Origin: RGIG5612 sp017511185
GTDB lineage: Bacteria > Bacillota > Clostridia > Lachnospirales > Lachnospiraceae
DNA length: 64,000 nucleotides
Direction of reading: 5' to 3'
NCBI GenBank assembly: GCA_017511185.1
Contig: JAFWLF010000107.1
Span: forward strand, 62,001-126,000
The notes under the pieces were generated by a model, which made no database searches, was not told where the DNA came from, and saw only the letters and a list, made by a program, of their open reading frames with translations. This document shows positions 17,263 to 24,612 of the stretch, piece by piece. Every line of letters starts with the position of its first letter. Position 1 is the first letter of the stretch. The position numbers and the translations under genes are program-made.

Positions 17263-17514
17263 ATGTTACATTGCAATAACAAAATTGAATACAATCCTGA
17301 AAATTGTGTCGGTTGTCAGTTATGCTATAAAGCTTGCTTCATCGACGTAATCAGATGGGATGCTGAAAAGAAACAGCCAATTTTCAAATATGTAGACGAG
17401 TGTGCACACTGCAGATATTGTCAGGCAATGTGCAAGAAAGGCTGCATTAAGGTAGTTATTGATTATAAGGGCATGAGCTACAGACAGAGCTTTGATATGT
17501 ACCGCGCACAATAA
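17263..17514 (+). CDS. AprB-like two-cluster ferredoxin subunit
   Basis: 83 residues starting at ATG 17263 behind AGGAGGTGGAG; upstream starts would run into the previous gene. Two [4Fe-4S] motifs are visible: CVGCQLCYKAC (about residue 15) and CAHCRYCQAMC (about 47). The layout resembles the beta subunit of adenylylsulfate-reductase-type enzymes. It sits directly before the AprA-like flavoprotein gene with only 10 bases between them, so the two should form an electron-transfer pair. No sulfate-reduction genes are nearby, so an aromatic or enoate substrate is more likely. Confidence 0.82.
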   Translation: MLHCNNKIEYNPENCVGCQLCYKACFIDVIRWDAEKKQPIFKYVDECAHCRYCQAMCKKGCIKVVIDYKGMSYRQSFDMYRAQ

Positions 17515-17524
17515 GGAGGTTAAT

Positions 17525-19186
17525 ATGGGACAGAATTATGAAGAAGTAAGAGACTCTGCTGATATCCTCATCGTTGGTGGTGGTATTGCCGGGCTCACAG
17601 CAGCAGTTTCTGCAAAAGAAAAGAATCCTGATGCAAGTGTCATCGTAGTTGAAAAACAGTTCGCAGGCTATGGCGGAAAAGCTAACAAGGGCGGCGGCGT
17701 TCTTCAGTACTTTGACCTTGATCACATGAAACCGGAAGATTTCCTTCAGTATCATGTTCATGCAGTCGGATGCTATCTTGGCGATCAGGATACCATGTAT
17801 AAATACGTGGCAATGAACAATGAGATGATCGACCGTATGGAAGGCTGGGGAATTTCCATTCCTAAGGTTAAAATGCCAACAGGTCCTATGACCTTCATGT
17901 TTGGTATTGACCTTGACAGCTGCATTAAGATGACCCAGAACGCTAAGAAACTTGGCGTTAAGATCTATGACAAAGTTACGATCTCTGACCTTCTGACAGA
18001 CAATGGCAAGATCGCTGGCGCAGTCGGATACGGTCTTCTTGATGGCAAATTCTACATCTTCGAAGCGAAAGCAGTTATGATGGCTACAGGCAGCCAGAAC
18101 TACAGAGTTTCCGAAATGTGGAGCAACGGCCGTGGCGATGGTATCGCTGCAGCTTACAGAGCAGGCGCTCAAATGAGAAATGCCGAGTTCGGTAACTTTG
18201 GACAGCTGTTCAGAAAAGAGAGCTTCCATGAGTGCGTATTCGGTGAGAACAATATGTACAACAAACTTGGTGAGAACGTAACCAAGAACTTCCGTAGATT
18301 CCCAGAGTCAGATATCAGCGCAACCGCTATTCGTGAGTGGTATGAGCAGATGTCAGAAGGCAAAGGACCTATCTATCTGCACATCCCGCAGATGCGTGGC
18401 GGTGGCGGCGGAATGATGGGCGAAGGACGTCCATACGGCCAGGCATTCTGGTCCATCCAGGGTGAAGGCGAAGAAGAGATGGATAAAGATATGGAAGTTG
18501 TTCCAGGACTTGTTGGTGAGCAGTCACCAATCCGAGTCGATGGCAACATGGCAGCTACCATTCCTGGTCTTTTCGCAGCTGGTGACTCCTGCTACTGCGG
18601 ATCCGGCGCACCTGGCGCTGTTCCTGCACCTCCGGGACGTAACAGAGGTTCGGGTATCCTGAATGCAGTCTTCGCTGGTATCGTTGGTGGCGAGAGCATG
18701 GCTGAGTTCGTCAAGACAGCAGAGCAGAACAAGATCTGCGACGAGCAGGTTGCTAAGCTGAAAGCTGATGCTTATGCTCCTCTGGAAAGAGAAGAAGGAT
18801 GCACAGCAGTTGACGTTATTGATATCGTTCAGGATATCATGTGCCCATGCGAGAACAGTATCATCATGTCTCAGCATCGTCTGGATATCTGCTTGAGAAA
18901 ACTGGAAAGAGCAAAAGCTCTGGTTCCGAAGATGAAAGCAAAAGATTTCCACGATCTGCTTGACTGCCATGAGGCAGAAGCTATGGTTCTCTCCTGTGAG
19001 ATGCACCTGAAAGCTGCTTCCATGAGACATGAGTCCAGAGGATGGTTCTTAAGAGAAGACTATCCGCAGATGGATAATGACAACTGGCTGAAATGGATCA
19101 TTGTTCAGAATGACAATGGCGAGATGAAACTCACCACAGAAGACGTTCCGATCGAGAAATATCCGGTACAGCCGCTGAAATTCTAA
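17525..19186 (+). CDS. AprA/fumarate-reductase-like FAD oxidoreductase
   Basis: 553 residues starting at ATG 17525 behind AAGGAGG. The N-terminal FAD motif ILIVGGGIAGLTAAV (about residue 14) is followed by EKQFAGYGGKANKGGG and the C-terminal FAD contact GLFAAGDSCYCG (about 345). It belongs to the succinate dehydrogenase/fumarate reductase flavoprotein superfamily, nearest in layout to APS reductase alpha. A glycine-rich stretch (MRGGGGGMMGEGR) lies near 293. The preceding gene encodes its probable Fe-S partner. The operon with a PhlG-like protein and a FabK-like flavoprotein points to reduction or oxidation of a polyphenol-derived intermediate (inference). The substrate cannot be deduced. Codon choice is strongly biased, suggesting high expression. 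Confidence 0.82.
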   Translation: MGQNYEEVRDSADILIVGGGIAGLTAAVSAKEKNPDASVIVVEKQFAGYGGKANKGGGVLQYFDLDHMKPEDFLQYHVHAVGCYLGDQDTMYKYVAMNNEMIDRMEGWGISIPKVKMPTGPMTFMFGIDLDSCIKMTQNAKKLGVKIYDKVTISDLLTDNGKIAGAVGYGLLDGKFYIFEAKAVMMATGSQNYRVSEMWSNGRGDGIAAAYRAGAQMRNAEFGNFGQLFRKESFHECVFGENNMYNKLGENVTKNFRRFPESDISATAIREWYEQMSEGKGPIYLHIPQMRGGGGGMMGEGRPYGQAFWSIQGEGEEEMDKDMEVVPGLVGEQSPIRVDGNMAATIPGLFAAGDSCYCGSGAPGAVPAPPGRNRGSGILNAVFAGIVGGESMAEFVKTAEQNKICDEQVAKLKADAYAPLEREEGCTAVDVIDIVQDIMCPCENSIIMSQHRLDICLRKLERAKALVPKMKAKDFHDLLDCHEAEAMVLSCEMHLKAASMRHESRGWFLREDYPQMDNDNWLKWIIVQNDNGEMKLTTEDVPIEKYPVQPLKF

Positions 19187-19210
19187 TTTCAAACAATTCA
19201 ACAGAATTTG

Positions 19211-19244
19211 TTGGGTGACGCGGGAGTGATCCCGCGTTACCCAA
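19211..19244 (+). promoter_or_regulatory. Intercistronic stem-loop
   Basis: TTGGGT-G-ACGCGGG pairs with CCCGCGT-T-ACCCAA around AGTGAT, 13 strong pairs with one mismatch. An A-rich tract rather than T run follows, so this is more likely an mRNA-processing or stability element between the flavoprotein gene and the FabK-like gene than a full terminator. Confidence 0.6.
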
Positions 19245-19273
19245 TAAATATAAAAAAAAGGAGAAAACGAAAA

Positions 19274-20245
19274 ATGGGAAACAAAGTATGTGAAACATTA
19301 GGCATTGAATATCCTGTTATTTCCGGCGCAATGGCATGGACTTCCATGGCTCCATTGGTAGGTGCTGTTTCTGCAGCAGGCGGACTCGGAACATTAGGAA
19401 GCGGATTTATGCCGAAGGAAATCATTTTAGGACAGATGGATGCAGTTCGTAAGATGACTGACAAACCATTTGCTGCAAACCTTTTCCTGGATCCAAGCCC
19501 GATGCTGGAAGTTGGCGTTTCCGCAATTCTGGAAGGAAAACCGGCAGTTGCTTATATCGACAGCCTGAACCTTCTTCAGTATGACTTCACAAAAGAGTAC
19601 TATGACAAATTCCACGAGGCTGGAATCAAAGTCGTAGCAAAGATCAACTATCTGGAAGATGCTCTCGTAGCTGCAAAAGCAGGTGCTGATGTCATCATCA
19701 CCAAGGGATTTGAAGGCGGCGGCCATGTAACAAAGGTCAGCGCTCGTGTCCTTCTGGCAGAGGTTGTTGAAGCTAATTTAGGCATTCCGATCGTTGCTTC
19801 CGGCGGTATTGCAACCCCGAGACAGGCAGCTGGTCTTACCGTTCAGGGTGCTGATGGTATTGAAATGGGTACTGCATTCATGGCTACTCAGGAATGCCCG
19901 ATCCATCCGAACTGCAAACAGGCTATCGTTGACGCAATTGATAGAGATATCGTTGCATGCGGACAGTCTACAGGAGAGCCAAGCTGGCAGATCACCAACC
20001 CACTTGCTCAGAAAATGCTCAAGATCGAAGCAGATCTTCCATGGGATGAGGCAAAAGCTAAGATTCAGGAAATGTCAATGGGTTCCCTTCGTGCTGCAGC
20101 AATGGAAGGTGACAGAGAAAAAGGCGCTGTACTTGCAGGACAGGTTGTCGGCCTGATTCATGACATCCCTCCAGTAGCAGACAGAATCGTAAAATTCTGT
20201 GACGAGTGGGCAGAACTCCTGAAGAAGGATTATTCTTTATTCTAA
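19274..20245 (+). CDS. FabK/nitronate-monooxygenase-like FMN flavoprotein
   Basis: 323 residues from ATG 19274, placed after AAAAGGAGAAAACG; a TTG start at 19208 would include the stem-loop and lacks support. TIM-barrel features include GIEYPVISGAMAWTSMAPL at the N terminus, SAAGGLGTLGSG, TKGFEGGGHVTK (about residue 147) and PIVASGGIATPRQ with GADGIEMGTAF for FMN phosphate binding. The family includes enoyl-ACP reductase FabK and nitronate monooxygenases. Nothing from fatty acid synthesis surrounds it. Its position as the last gene of the first island operon suggests a dedicated enoate or quinone-type reductase for polyphenol breakdown, which is an inference. Confidence 0.83.
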   Translation: MGNKVCETLGIEYPVISGAMAWTSMAPLVGAVSAAGGLGTLGSGFMPKEIILGQMDAVRKMTDKPFAANLFLDPSPMLEVGVSAILEGKPAVAYIDSLNLLQYDFTKEYYDKFHEAGIKVVAKINYLEDALVAAKAGADVIITKGFEGGGHVTKVSARVLLAEVVEANLGIPIVASGGIATPRQAAGLTVQGADGIEMGTAFMATQECPIHPNCKQAIVDAIDRDIVACGQSTGEPSWQITNPLAQKMLKIEADLPWDEAKAKIQEMSMGSLRAAAMEGDREKGAVLAGQVVGLIHDIPPVADRIVKFCDEWAELLKKDYSLF

Positions 20246-20337
20246 AATTCTAAAAAGATTTTAATTTTTCTCACGGAGAAGAGTATTGATTAATAAGGAA
20301 GTAAGCATAAAAATACTGAAATAAAGCAAAGTCAAGG

Positions 20338-20385
20338 CCGGAATATGGCCGCGTTGATTAATACAGCGGCCGTATTACCGGTTTT
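20338..20385 (+). terminator. Terminator of the first island operon
   Basis: CCGGAATATGGCCGC pairs with GCGGCCGTATTACCGG (one bulge) around a short AT-rich loop and is followed by TTTTGGCGTTTTT. The rest of the 290-base gap holds only AT-rich sequence with a TATAAT at 20482-20487 and a CACTTG/CAAGTG repeat at 20490-20520, the likely promoter region of the next gene. Confidence 0.8.
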
Positions 20386-20538
20386 GGCGTTTTTCCTTAA
20401 AAATCCGTCAAGTGTCATTCCGTAGAAATTTTAAATCAGTTTTTGGTAATTTTTTTTATAGTAATTTTGCACAAATTGCTCTATAATCACACTTGATATT
20501 CATTTCACTTTTAACAAGTGACGGAGGATAATAAATAC

Positions 20539-21345
20539 ATGGGTATCGAAATTACAGAAGAATTGAAGAATCACCCGTTGTATAAATATTATGAACTGCC
20601 GATCAAGCCAGTCCCGGAGGATGTGGCTGCTAAGATTATGTCACTTAAATATGACAATGAAGATGGTCTTAATATCGCAGATATCAACAGAATGTTTGAC
20701 GACGGATATCTTCCGTGTGAGTTTGGCCTGTTCAAGTGCCCGGATGGCGGATCCATTATGGCAAACCTGACAGATATGCCTGGTGTTACACCGGAAATGT
20801 TTGACTGGTGGTTTGCATGGCATGGACTGGACACCTTCCGTTATGTGATCTGGGATAAAGATGATCACTATTACTGCCAAAGCCAGAGCGTTGAGAAAAA
20901 CCTGGATTCCAGTCTTTCTATGAAGGAACGTTATTGGGACACCTGGCATGATATCAAAGAGGCACTTGCTGACGGACAGCCGGCAGTTCCGGTCAAGCTT
21001 CATTTTGTTCATCCTACAGAAGTAGGATTTGATCCGGAAAAATTAAAAGATTTCAAAGGCACGATCGTCTGCACACCGGCACCGGCCATCATGATCCATT
21101 TCCTACGGCCGACAGCAACTGGCAGCGAACTGCGAACCCGTTTCTATATGGGTTACATGAACGGTCCTGATGGCAAACCGGTTCCAATGCCGGAAGGCGC
21201 AGGCCCGCAGATGCCGGATGAGATCAAAGAAATGATGGGACGTTCCATGCTGATGCACAACGTGAAAGAATTTACCCATCTGGCTGAGATTCTTCCGGAC
21301 CTTTATAACGAATTTAAGGACAACTTCACGGTTGGTCTTAAATAA
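20539..21345 (+). CDS. PhlG/phloretin-hydrolase-like C-C bond hydrolase
   Basis: 268 residues from ATG 20539, with GGAGG at 20523-20527; the GTG at 20518 lies ahead of that site and is rejected. The family cleaves acyl-phloroglucinol C-C bonds; phloretin hydrolase of Eubacterium ramulus yields phloroglucinol and a phenylpropionate. Visible residues fit the PhlG zinc site as I recall it: RY (Tyr121 equivalent), DDH eight residues later (His129), a Glu such as that in KERYWDT (Glu160), and HNVKE (His270-x3-Glu274). The WWFAWHGLD core is shared with the paralog at 16416. It is co-transcribed with an MFS transporter. Release of phloroglucinol would feed the pathway at 59.7-64 kb. Exact substrate is inferred. 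Confidence 0.82.
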   Translation: MGIEITEELKNHPLYKYYELPIKPVPEDVAAKIMSLKYDNEDGLNIADINRMFDDGYLPCEFGLFKCPDGGSIMANLTDMPGVTPEMFDWWFAWHGLDTFRYVIWDKDDHYYCQSQSVEKNLDSSLSMKERYWDTWHDIKEALADGQPAVPVKLHFVHPTEVGFDPEKLKDFKGTIVCTPAPAIMIHFLRPTATGSELRTRFYMGYMNGPDGKPVPMPEGAGPQMPDEIKEMMGRSMLMHNVKEFTHLAEILPDLYNEFKDNFTVGLK

Positions 21346-21396
21346 AAATTAGGGTGCTCACTTTACGAGCGAATAAAAAAAGGAGGTATATTTTTA

Positions 21397-22860
21397 ATGG
21401 ATGTAATGGACACTAAACCAAAAAAAGACTCGTTGTACAATTTTGGCTTCCGTGGTTGGATCCTTGTCATCTACCAGGCAATTGGATATGCTGTTTACAC
21501 GGCTTTGACTAACTATCCGTCAAACGTCATGTCCCAGTACTATGGTGGTGCAACAACATCAACCCTGATGTCGCTGATTGGTACACCGCTTGGATTCGTC
21601 ATCAACTACTTGATCCTTGCTCCAAACGTAGGTAAAGTTAAGAGCTGGAAAAAAGTTGCTTTGACCTGCTTTATCATTGGTCTTTGCGCTTCCGTTCTTA
21701 TCATGATCATTCCACCTGCAGAAGATACAAGCAAGATCAACTGGTTATGGGCATTTGCATACCTGATCAATAACACATGTATGTCCTACGGCGGATGTTC
21801 CTTCACAACGTACATCGTTGGTAACTGGTTCCCGAGGAAGAGAGGTATCGTTATGGGTATTTCCACAATGGCATTCCCTATCGTTACCGGTATCTGCCTC
21901 TCCCTGTTCATGACCGTTTACTACGGAGCACTGGGAAGAACCGGAAGCATGGTAAAAGCAAACTTCATCGCTTTCGCTCCATGGTGGGCACTGGCTATCA
22001 TTGGTATCATCCTCTTCTCGATTTTCATCAAAGACTATCCGGAGATGGTTGGATGCTATCGTGATAATGACCCGACCTTCACCAAAGAACAGGCTTTGGA
22101 AATCATGATGAAGGAGATCGAAAACAGAAGAACTTCCGTTTGGAAACGTAAAGTTATCTGGGGCTGCCTTGACTGGTACATGATCTCCCTGCCAGCAGGC
22201 TGGTTGCTGTCATGCGCTATGGCTTACATGGTACAGGTTATCCCTGTCCTGTTCTCTTATGGCCCGGCTCTGGATGTTCTGGCTGTTCCGGGATTCGCAT
22301 TAATGAGCAGTGGTGCTAATGCCGTTCTGTTCGGACTTGCAATCTTCGCATTGTTCGGCAGCTGGTACCTGGGTGTCATCGACTCCAAGTATGGTCCAAA
22401 GACTGCAATCTTTATTACATCTTTAGTCATGCTTGTATCTGGTATCTTAGGTATGATCCACAACATCATCTGCACTGTTGCAGCAACCTGGTTACTCGGA
22501 TTGTTCATGGGTGCAGCTTCGAACTTCGGTCTTTCCGCAGTCGTCCGTTACTGGAGAGGTGAAGACTTCCAGGCAGTTATGACTGGTGCTCCTCCGGTTG
22601 GTATGGTTATTTCCGCTCCGCTGTCCTACGTTATGGCAGCTCTTGGAAAAGTTAACTACGACTATGCATTCTTACTGATTGCTATCCTGGCAGTTGTCTG
22701 CGCAGTCATGAACAGAATCTTCAATGAGAGACGTCTGTATGACTACGACAAGAAACTTCGTATTGCCGCTGGCAAAGAGCCTGACAACGTACTCTATGAC
22801 CGTATCGGAATGGAGAAACGTCAGAGAGAAGCTATGAAAGCTATGAAAGCTGCTAAATAA
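21397..22860 (+). CDS. MFS transporter, oxalate/formate-antiporter (OFA) type
   Basis: 487 residues with about twelve hydrophobic segments and the MFS loop NWFPRKRGIVMGIS near residue 147, typical of OFA-type carriers. The C terminus is charged and Lys/Ala-rich (MKAMKAAK). It follows the PhlG-like hydrolase gene by about 50 bases with AAAGGAGG before the ATG, and a terminator follows. Co-transcription with the hydrolase suggests uptake of a polyphenol or exchange with a carboxylate product, but the substrate is not fixed by the sequence. Codon usage is highly biased, as in the neighbouring island genes. Confidence 0.87.
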   Translation: MDVMDTKPKKDSLYNFGFRGWILVIYQAIGYAVYTALTNYPSNVMSQYYGGATTSTLMSLIGTPLGFVINYLILAPNVGKVKSWKKVALTCFIIGLCASVLIMIIPPAEDTSKINWLWAFAYLINNTCMSYGGCSFTTYIVGNWFPRKRGIVMGISTMAFPIVTGICLSLFMTVYYGALGRTGSMVKANFIAFAPWWALAIIGIILFSIFIKDYPEMVGCYRDNDPTFTKEQALEIMMKEIENRRTSVWKRKVIWGCLDWYMISLPAGWLLSCAMAYMVQVIPVLFSYGPALDVLAVPGFALMSSGANAVLFGLAIFALFGSWYLGVIDSKYGPKTAIFITSLVMLVSGILGMIHNIICTVAATWLLGLFMGAASNFGLSAVVRYWRGEDFQAVMTGAPPVGMVISAPLSYVMAALGKVNYDYAFLLIAILAVVCAVMNRIFNERRLYDYDKKLRIAAGKEPDNVLYDRIGMEKRQREAMKAMKAAK

Positions 22861-22888
22861 AAATTCCATCTAAATTGATCCAATTTTT

Positions 22889-22922
22889 CTCGCCTCTGTG
22901 TAACAACAGAGGCGAGTTTTTT
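22889..22922 (+). terminator. Terminator after the MFS gene
   Basis: CTCGCCTCTGT pairs perfectly with ACAGAGGCGAG over a small loop, followed by six T. Confidence 0.9.
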
Positions 22923-22924
22923 GG

Positions 22925-23060
22925 GCGAAAGGAGCTTTGCAAAAAGAGACACGAGGCCATGCGCGTGCTTGCACGGACGCATGGCCCCGTGCCTCTTTTT
23001 ATAAAGCGGAAACGTACAGCGAGCGTCAGCGAGCTGCATTTCCGGCAAAGCTCCTTTCGC
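22925..23060 (+). repeat. Nested inverted-repeat element (MITE-like)
   Basis: GCGAAAGGAGCTTTGC (22925-22940) is repeated as its exact inverse at 23045-23060. Nested inside is a long hairpin at 22941-23000: AAAAAGAG/CTCTTTTT, CACG/CGTG, GGCCATGCG/CGCATGGCC and CGTGC/GCACG with only a few mismatches, plus one copy of the CGGAAACG palindrome. No ORF is supported. It lies in the 553-base non-coding gap between the MFS and UroD-like genes. Confidence 0.75.
23007..23044 (+). repeat. REP-like palindrome, copy 1
   Basis: CGGAAACG...TTTCCG arms enclose a core ACAGCGAGCGTCAGCGAGCT in which CAGCGAGC occurs twice. It can fold as an imperfect hairpin. Confidence 0.75.
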
Positions 23061-23070
23061 TTAATATGGT

Positions 23071-23108
23071 CCGGAAACGGACAGCGAGCGTCAGCGAGCT
23101 GCGCTCCG
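23071..23108 (+). repeat. REP-like palindrome, copy 2
   Basis: Same core as copy 1, with a decayed right arm (GCGCTCCG). The preceding TTTCGCTTAATATGG is also repeated ahead of copy 4. Confidence 0.72.
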
Positions 23109-23172
23109 ATATCATAAAAAAATTAATACAATGTTACGACAAGTTTCCGTAGTTGATAATTATTATATAAAG

Positions 23173-23211
23173 CGGAAACGGACAGTGAGCGTCAGCGAGC
23201 TGCATTTCCGG
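23173..23211 (+). repeat. REP-like palindrome, copy 3
   Basis: CGGAAACGGACAGTGAGCG... with one core change (GTGAGC) and right arm GCATTTCCGG. It follows a 60-base AT-rich stretch (23109-23170) in which I see no gene. Confidence 0.75.
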
Positions 23212-23235
23212 AAAAATCTTTTCGCTTAATATGGG

Positions 23236-23275
23236 CCGGAAACGGACAGCGAGCGTCAGCGAGCCGCGTTTCCGG
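23236..23275 (+). repeat. REP-like palindrome, copy 4
   Basis: The most symmetric copy: CCGGAAACG and CGTTTCCGG form perfect nine-base arms around the shared core. It ends 10 bases before the GAATGACCTCAT operator of the next gene. Confidence 0.78.
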
Positions 23276-23285
23276 TAAAGCTCCT

Positions 23286-23339
23286 GAATGACCTCATTTA
23301 TATTTTTAGCTATTGTTTTAAAGGCAAAAAGAGTATGAT
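23286..23339 (+). promoter_or_regulatory. Promoter and GAATGACCTCAT operator of the UroD-like gene
   Basis: GAATGACCTCAT (23286-23297) precedes TTGTTT (23313-23318) or TATTGT (23311-23316) and TATGAT (23334-23339). Spacer is 15 or 17 bases depending on the -35 choice. Layout matches the sites at 16330 and 24448. Confidence 0.65.
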
Positions 23340-23413
23340 TTATATATATGTATGCAGAACATTTCTAATCAGTCTTTTATTTTTTTAAAATTCAATATAT
23401 AGGAGGATAGGGT

Positions 23414-24436
23414 ATGTCTAAGTTAACAGAAAAAGAAAACTTTATGATGATGTTTGACGACAAGATTCCGGAGTGGATTCCTCGTCTCATCCTGGCACCA
23501 GTCAAAGATCTGGAAGAAGTACCTGCTACAGCAGGCATTGGTCCGGGCTTTTTAATGGGTGCGAGAATGAAACCACCACACAAAGACATCTGGGGTGTAG
23601 AGTATATCACCACCAAAGAAGCAGCTGGAGCTATGATCCCGAAAACATGGGATTTTATTCTGGAAGATGTAACAAAATGGCGTGACGTTATCAAAGCACC
23701 ATCTTTGGAAGGATTCGACTGGGAACAGCTTTGCAAGCAGGATATTGAAAGATTCAAAGTTGACAGAAATCAGACCGCACTTTCCATGAATGTCAGTGGC
23801 GGATACTTCCAATTATTAATGGCCTTTATGGGATTCACAGAAGGTCTTTGCGCATTATTTGATGAGCCGGAAGCATGCCATGAGCTCTTTGAGTATCTGT
23901 CGGATTTTTACTGTACGATCATTGAGAACACCATCGATTACTATAAACCGGACATCTTTAATATTACTGATGACACTGCAGCATGGGGCAATCCATTCGT
24001 ATCATTGGATATGTTCCGTGAGTACTTCCTGCCTTTATATGACAGAGAAGCAAAATTTGCACGGGACAGAGGAATTCCAATTTCCTATCATAACTGCGGA
24101 AAGTGCGAGATCTTCATGGAAGATATGTATAACATCGGCGTACGTTCCTGGAATCCTGCACAGATCTGCAATGACCTGGACGGCATTCAGGAAAAATACG
24201 GCAACAGCCTGATCCTGAACGGATGCTGGGATGTGGAGAAAGTCACAAATCCTAACATGAGTGATGATGACATTTATGAATATCTGCTGGATATTGCAAA
24301 TAAGAGAGCAAAGAATGGCGGATTCTGCTTCCTGGCAACGATCCTGATTCCAGAAGGAGAAGCAGAGAGAATGAATCATGTAAACGATGTCGTAAATAAG
24401 AGTATCATCAAGATCGGACACGAATTTTACAAATAA
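23414..24436 (+). CDS. UroD-fold protein with methyltransferase-type zinc motif
   Basis: 340 residues of the uroporphyrinogen decarboxylase superfamily. It is not placed among heme genes. It carries YHNCGKC near residues 225-227 and a further Cys (GGFCFLA) about 78 residues later. This HxC...C spacing matches the zinc site of corrinoid:coenzyme M-type methyltransferases MtbA/MtaA as I recall them. Such proteins transfer methyl groups from O-methyl aromatics or to and from corrinoid proteins, so a role in demethylating methoxylated phenolics is plausible. No corrinoid protein gene is adjacent, so the partner would lie elsewhere. Monocistronic, with its own GAATGACCTCAT promoter and GGAGGA site. 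Confidence 0.75.
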   Translation: MSKLTEKENFMMMFDDKIPEWIPRLILAPVKDLEEVPATAGIGPGFLMGARMKPPHKDIWGVEYITTKEAAGAMIPKTWDFILEDVTKWRDVIKAPSLEGFDWEQLCKQDIERFKVDRNQTALSMNVSGGYFQLLMAFMGFTEGLCALFDEPEACHELFEYLSDFYCTIIENTIDYYKPDIFNITDDTAAWGNPFVSLDMFREYFLPLYDREAKFARDRGIPISYHNCGKCEIFMEDMYNIGVRSWNPAQICNDLDGIQEKYGNSLILNGCWDVEKVTNPNMSDDDIYEYLLDIANKRAKNGGFCFLATILIPEGEAERMNHVNDVVNKSIIKIGHEFYK

Positions 24437-24447
24437 AAAACAGGTCT

Positions 24448-24502
24448 GAATGACCTCATAGCATTATCGACTATTGTATCATCTCATTCTTTGATGTATC
24501 AT
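24448..24502 (+). promoter_or_regulatory. Promoter and GAATGACCTCAT operator of the carboxylesterase gene
   Basis: GAATGACCTCAT (24448-24459), TTGTAT (24474-24479), a 17-base spacer and TATCAT (24497-24502). The operator is 26 bases ahead of the -35 start, matching the other two sites. Confidence 0.7.
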
Positions 24503-24531
24503 CAATACAGAAGAAGAATGAGATGATTTTT
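24478..24531 (+). terminator. Terminator of the UroD-like gene, overlapping the next promoter
   Basis: ATCATCTCATTCTT (24478-24491) pairs perfectly with AAGAATGAGATGAT (24514-24527) and is followed by a T run. The left arm overlaps the -35/-10 region of the esterase promoter, so transcripts started there contain only the right arm. Confidence 0.7.
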
Positions 24532-24612
24532 CTTTGGGGGAATTTTTTAAAAAGGCAATTGTTACAGGGCAAAAGTCCTGTCCATTTTGCTTGGAGAAAG
24601 GAGACTTATTTT

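Noticed and set aside
17263..19186. AprBA-like pair as a sulfate-reduction enzyme
   Set aside because: No ATP sulfurylase, DsrAB or Qmo genes are visible and the neighbours are aromatic-type enzymes.
23007..23275. Repeated 38-40-base units as a possible CRISPR array
   Set aside because: Spacing is irregular, the units are self-complementary over their length, intervening sequences are themselves partly repeated, and no cas genes are nearby. REP-like elements fit better.
23414..24436. UroD-like gene as heme biosynthesis hemE
   Set aside because: The HxC...C motif and lack of other heme genes argue for the methyltransferase branch.
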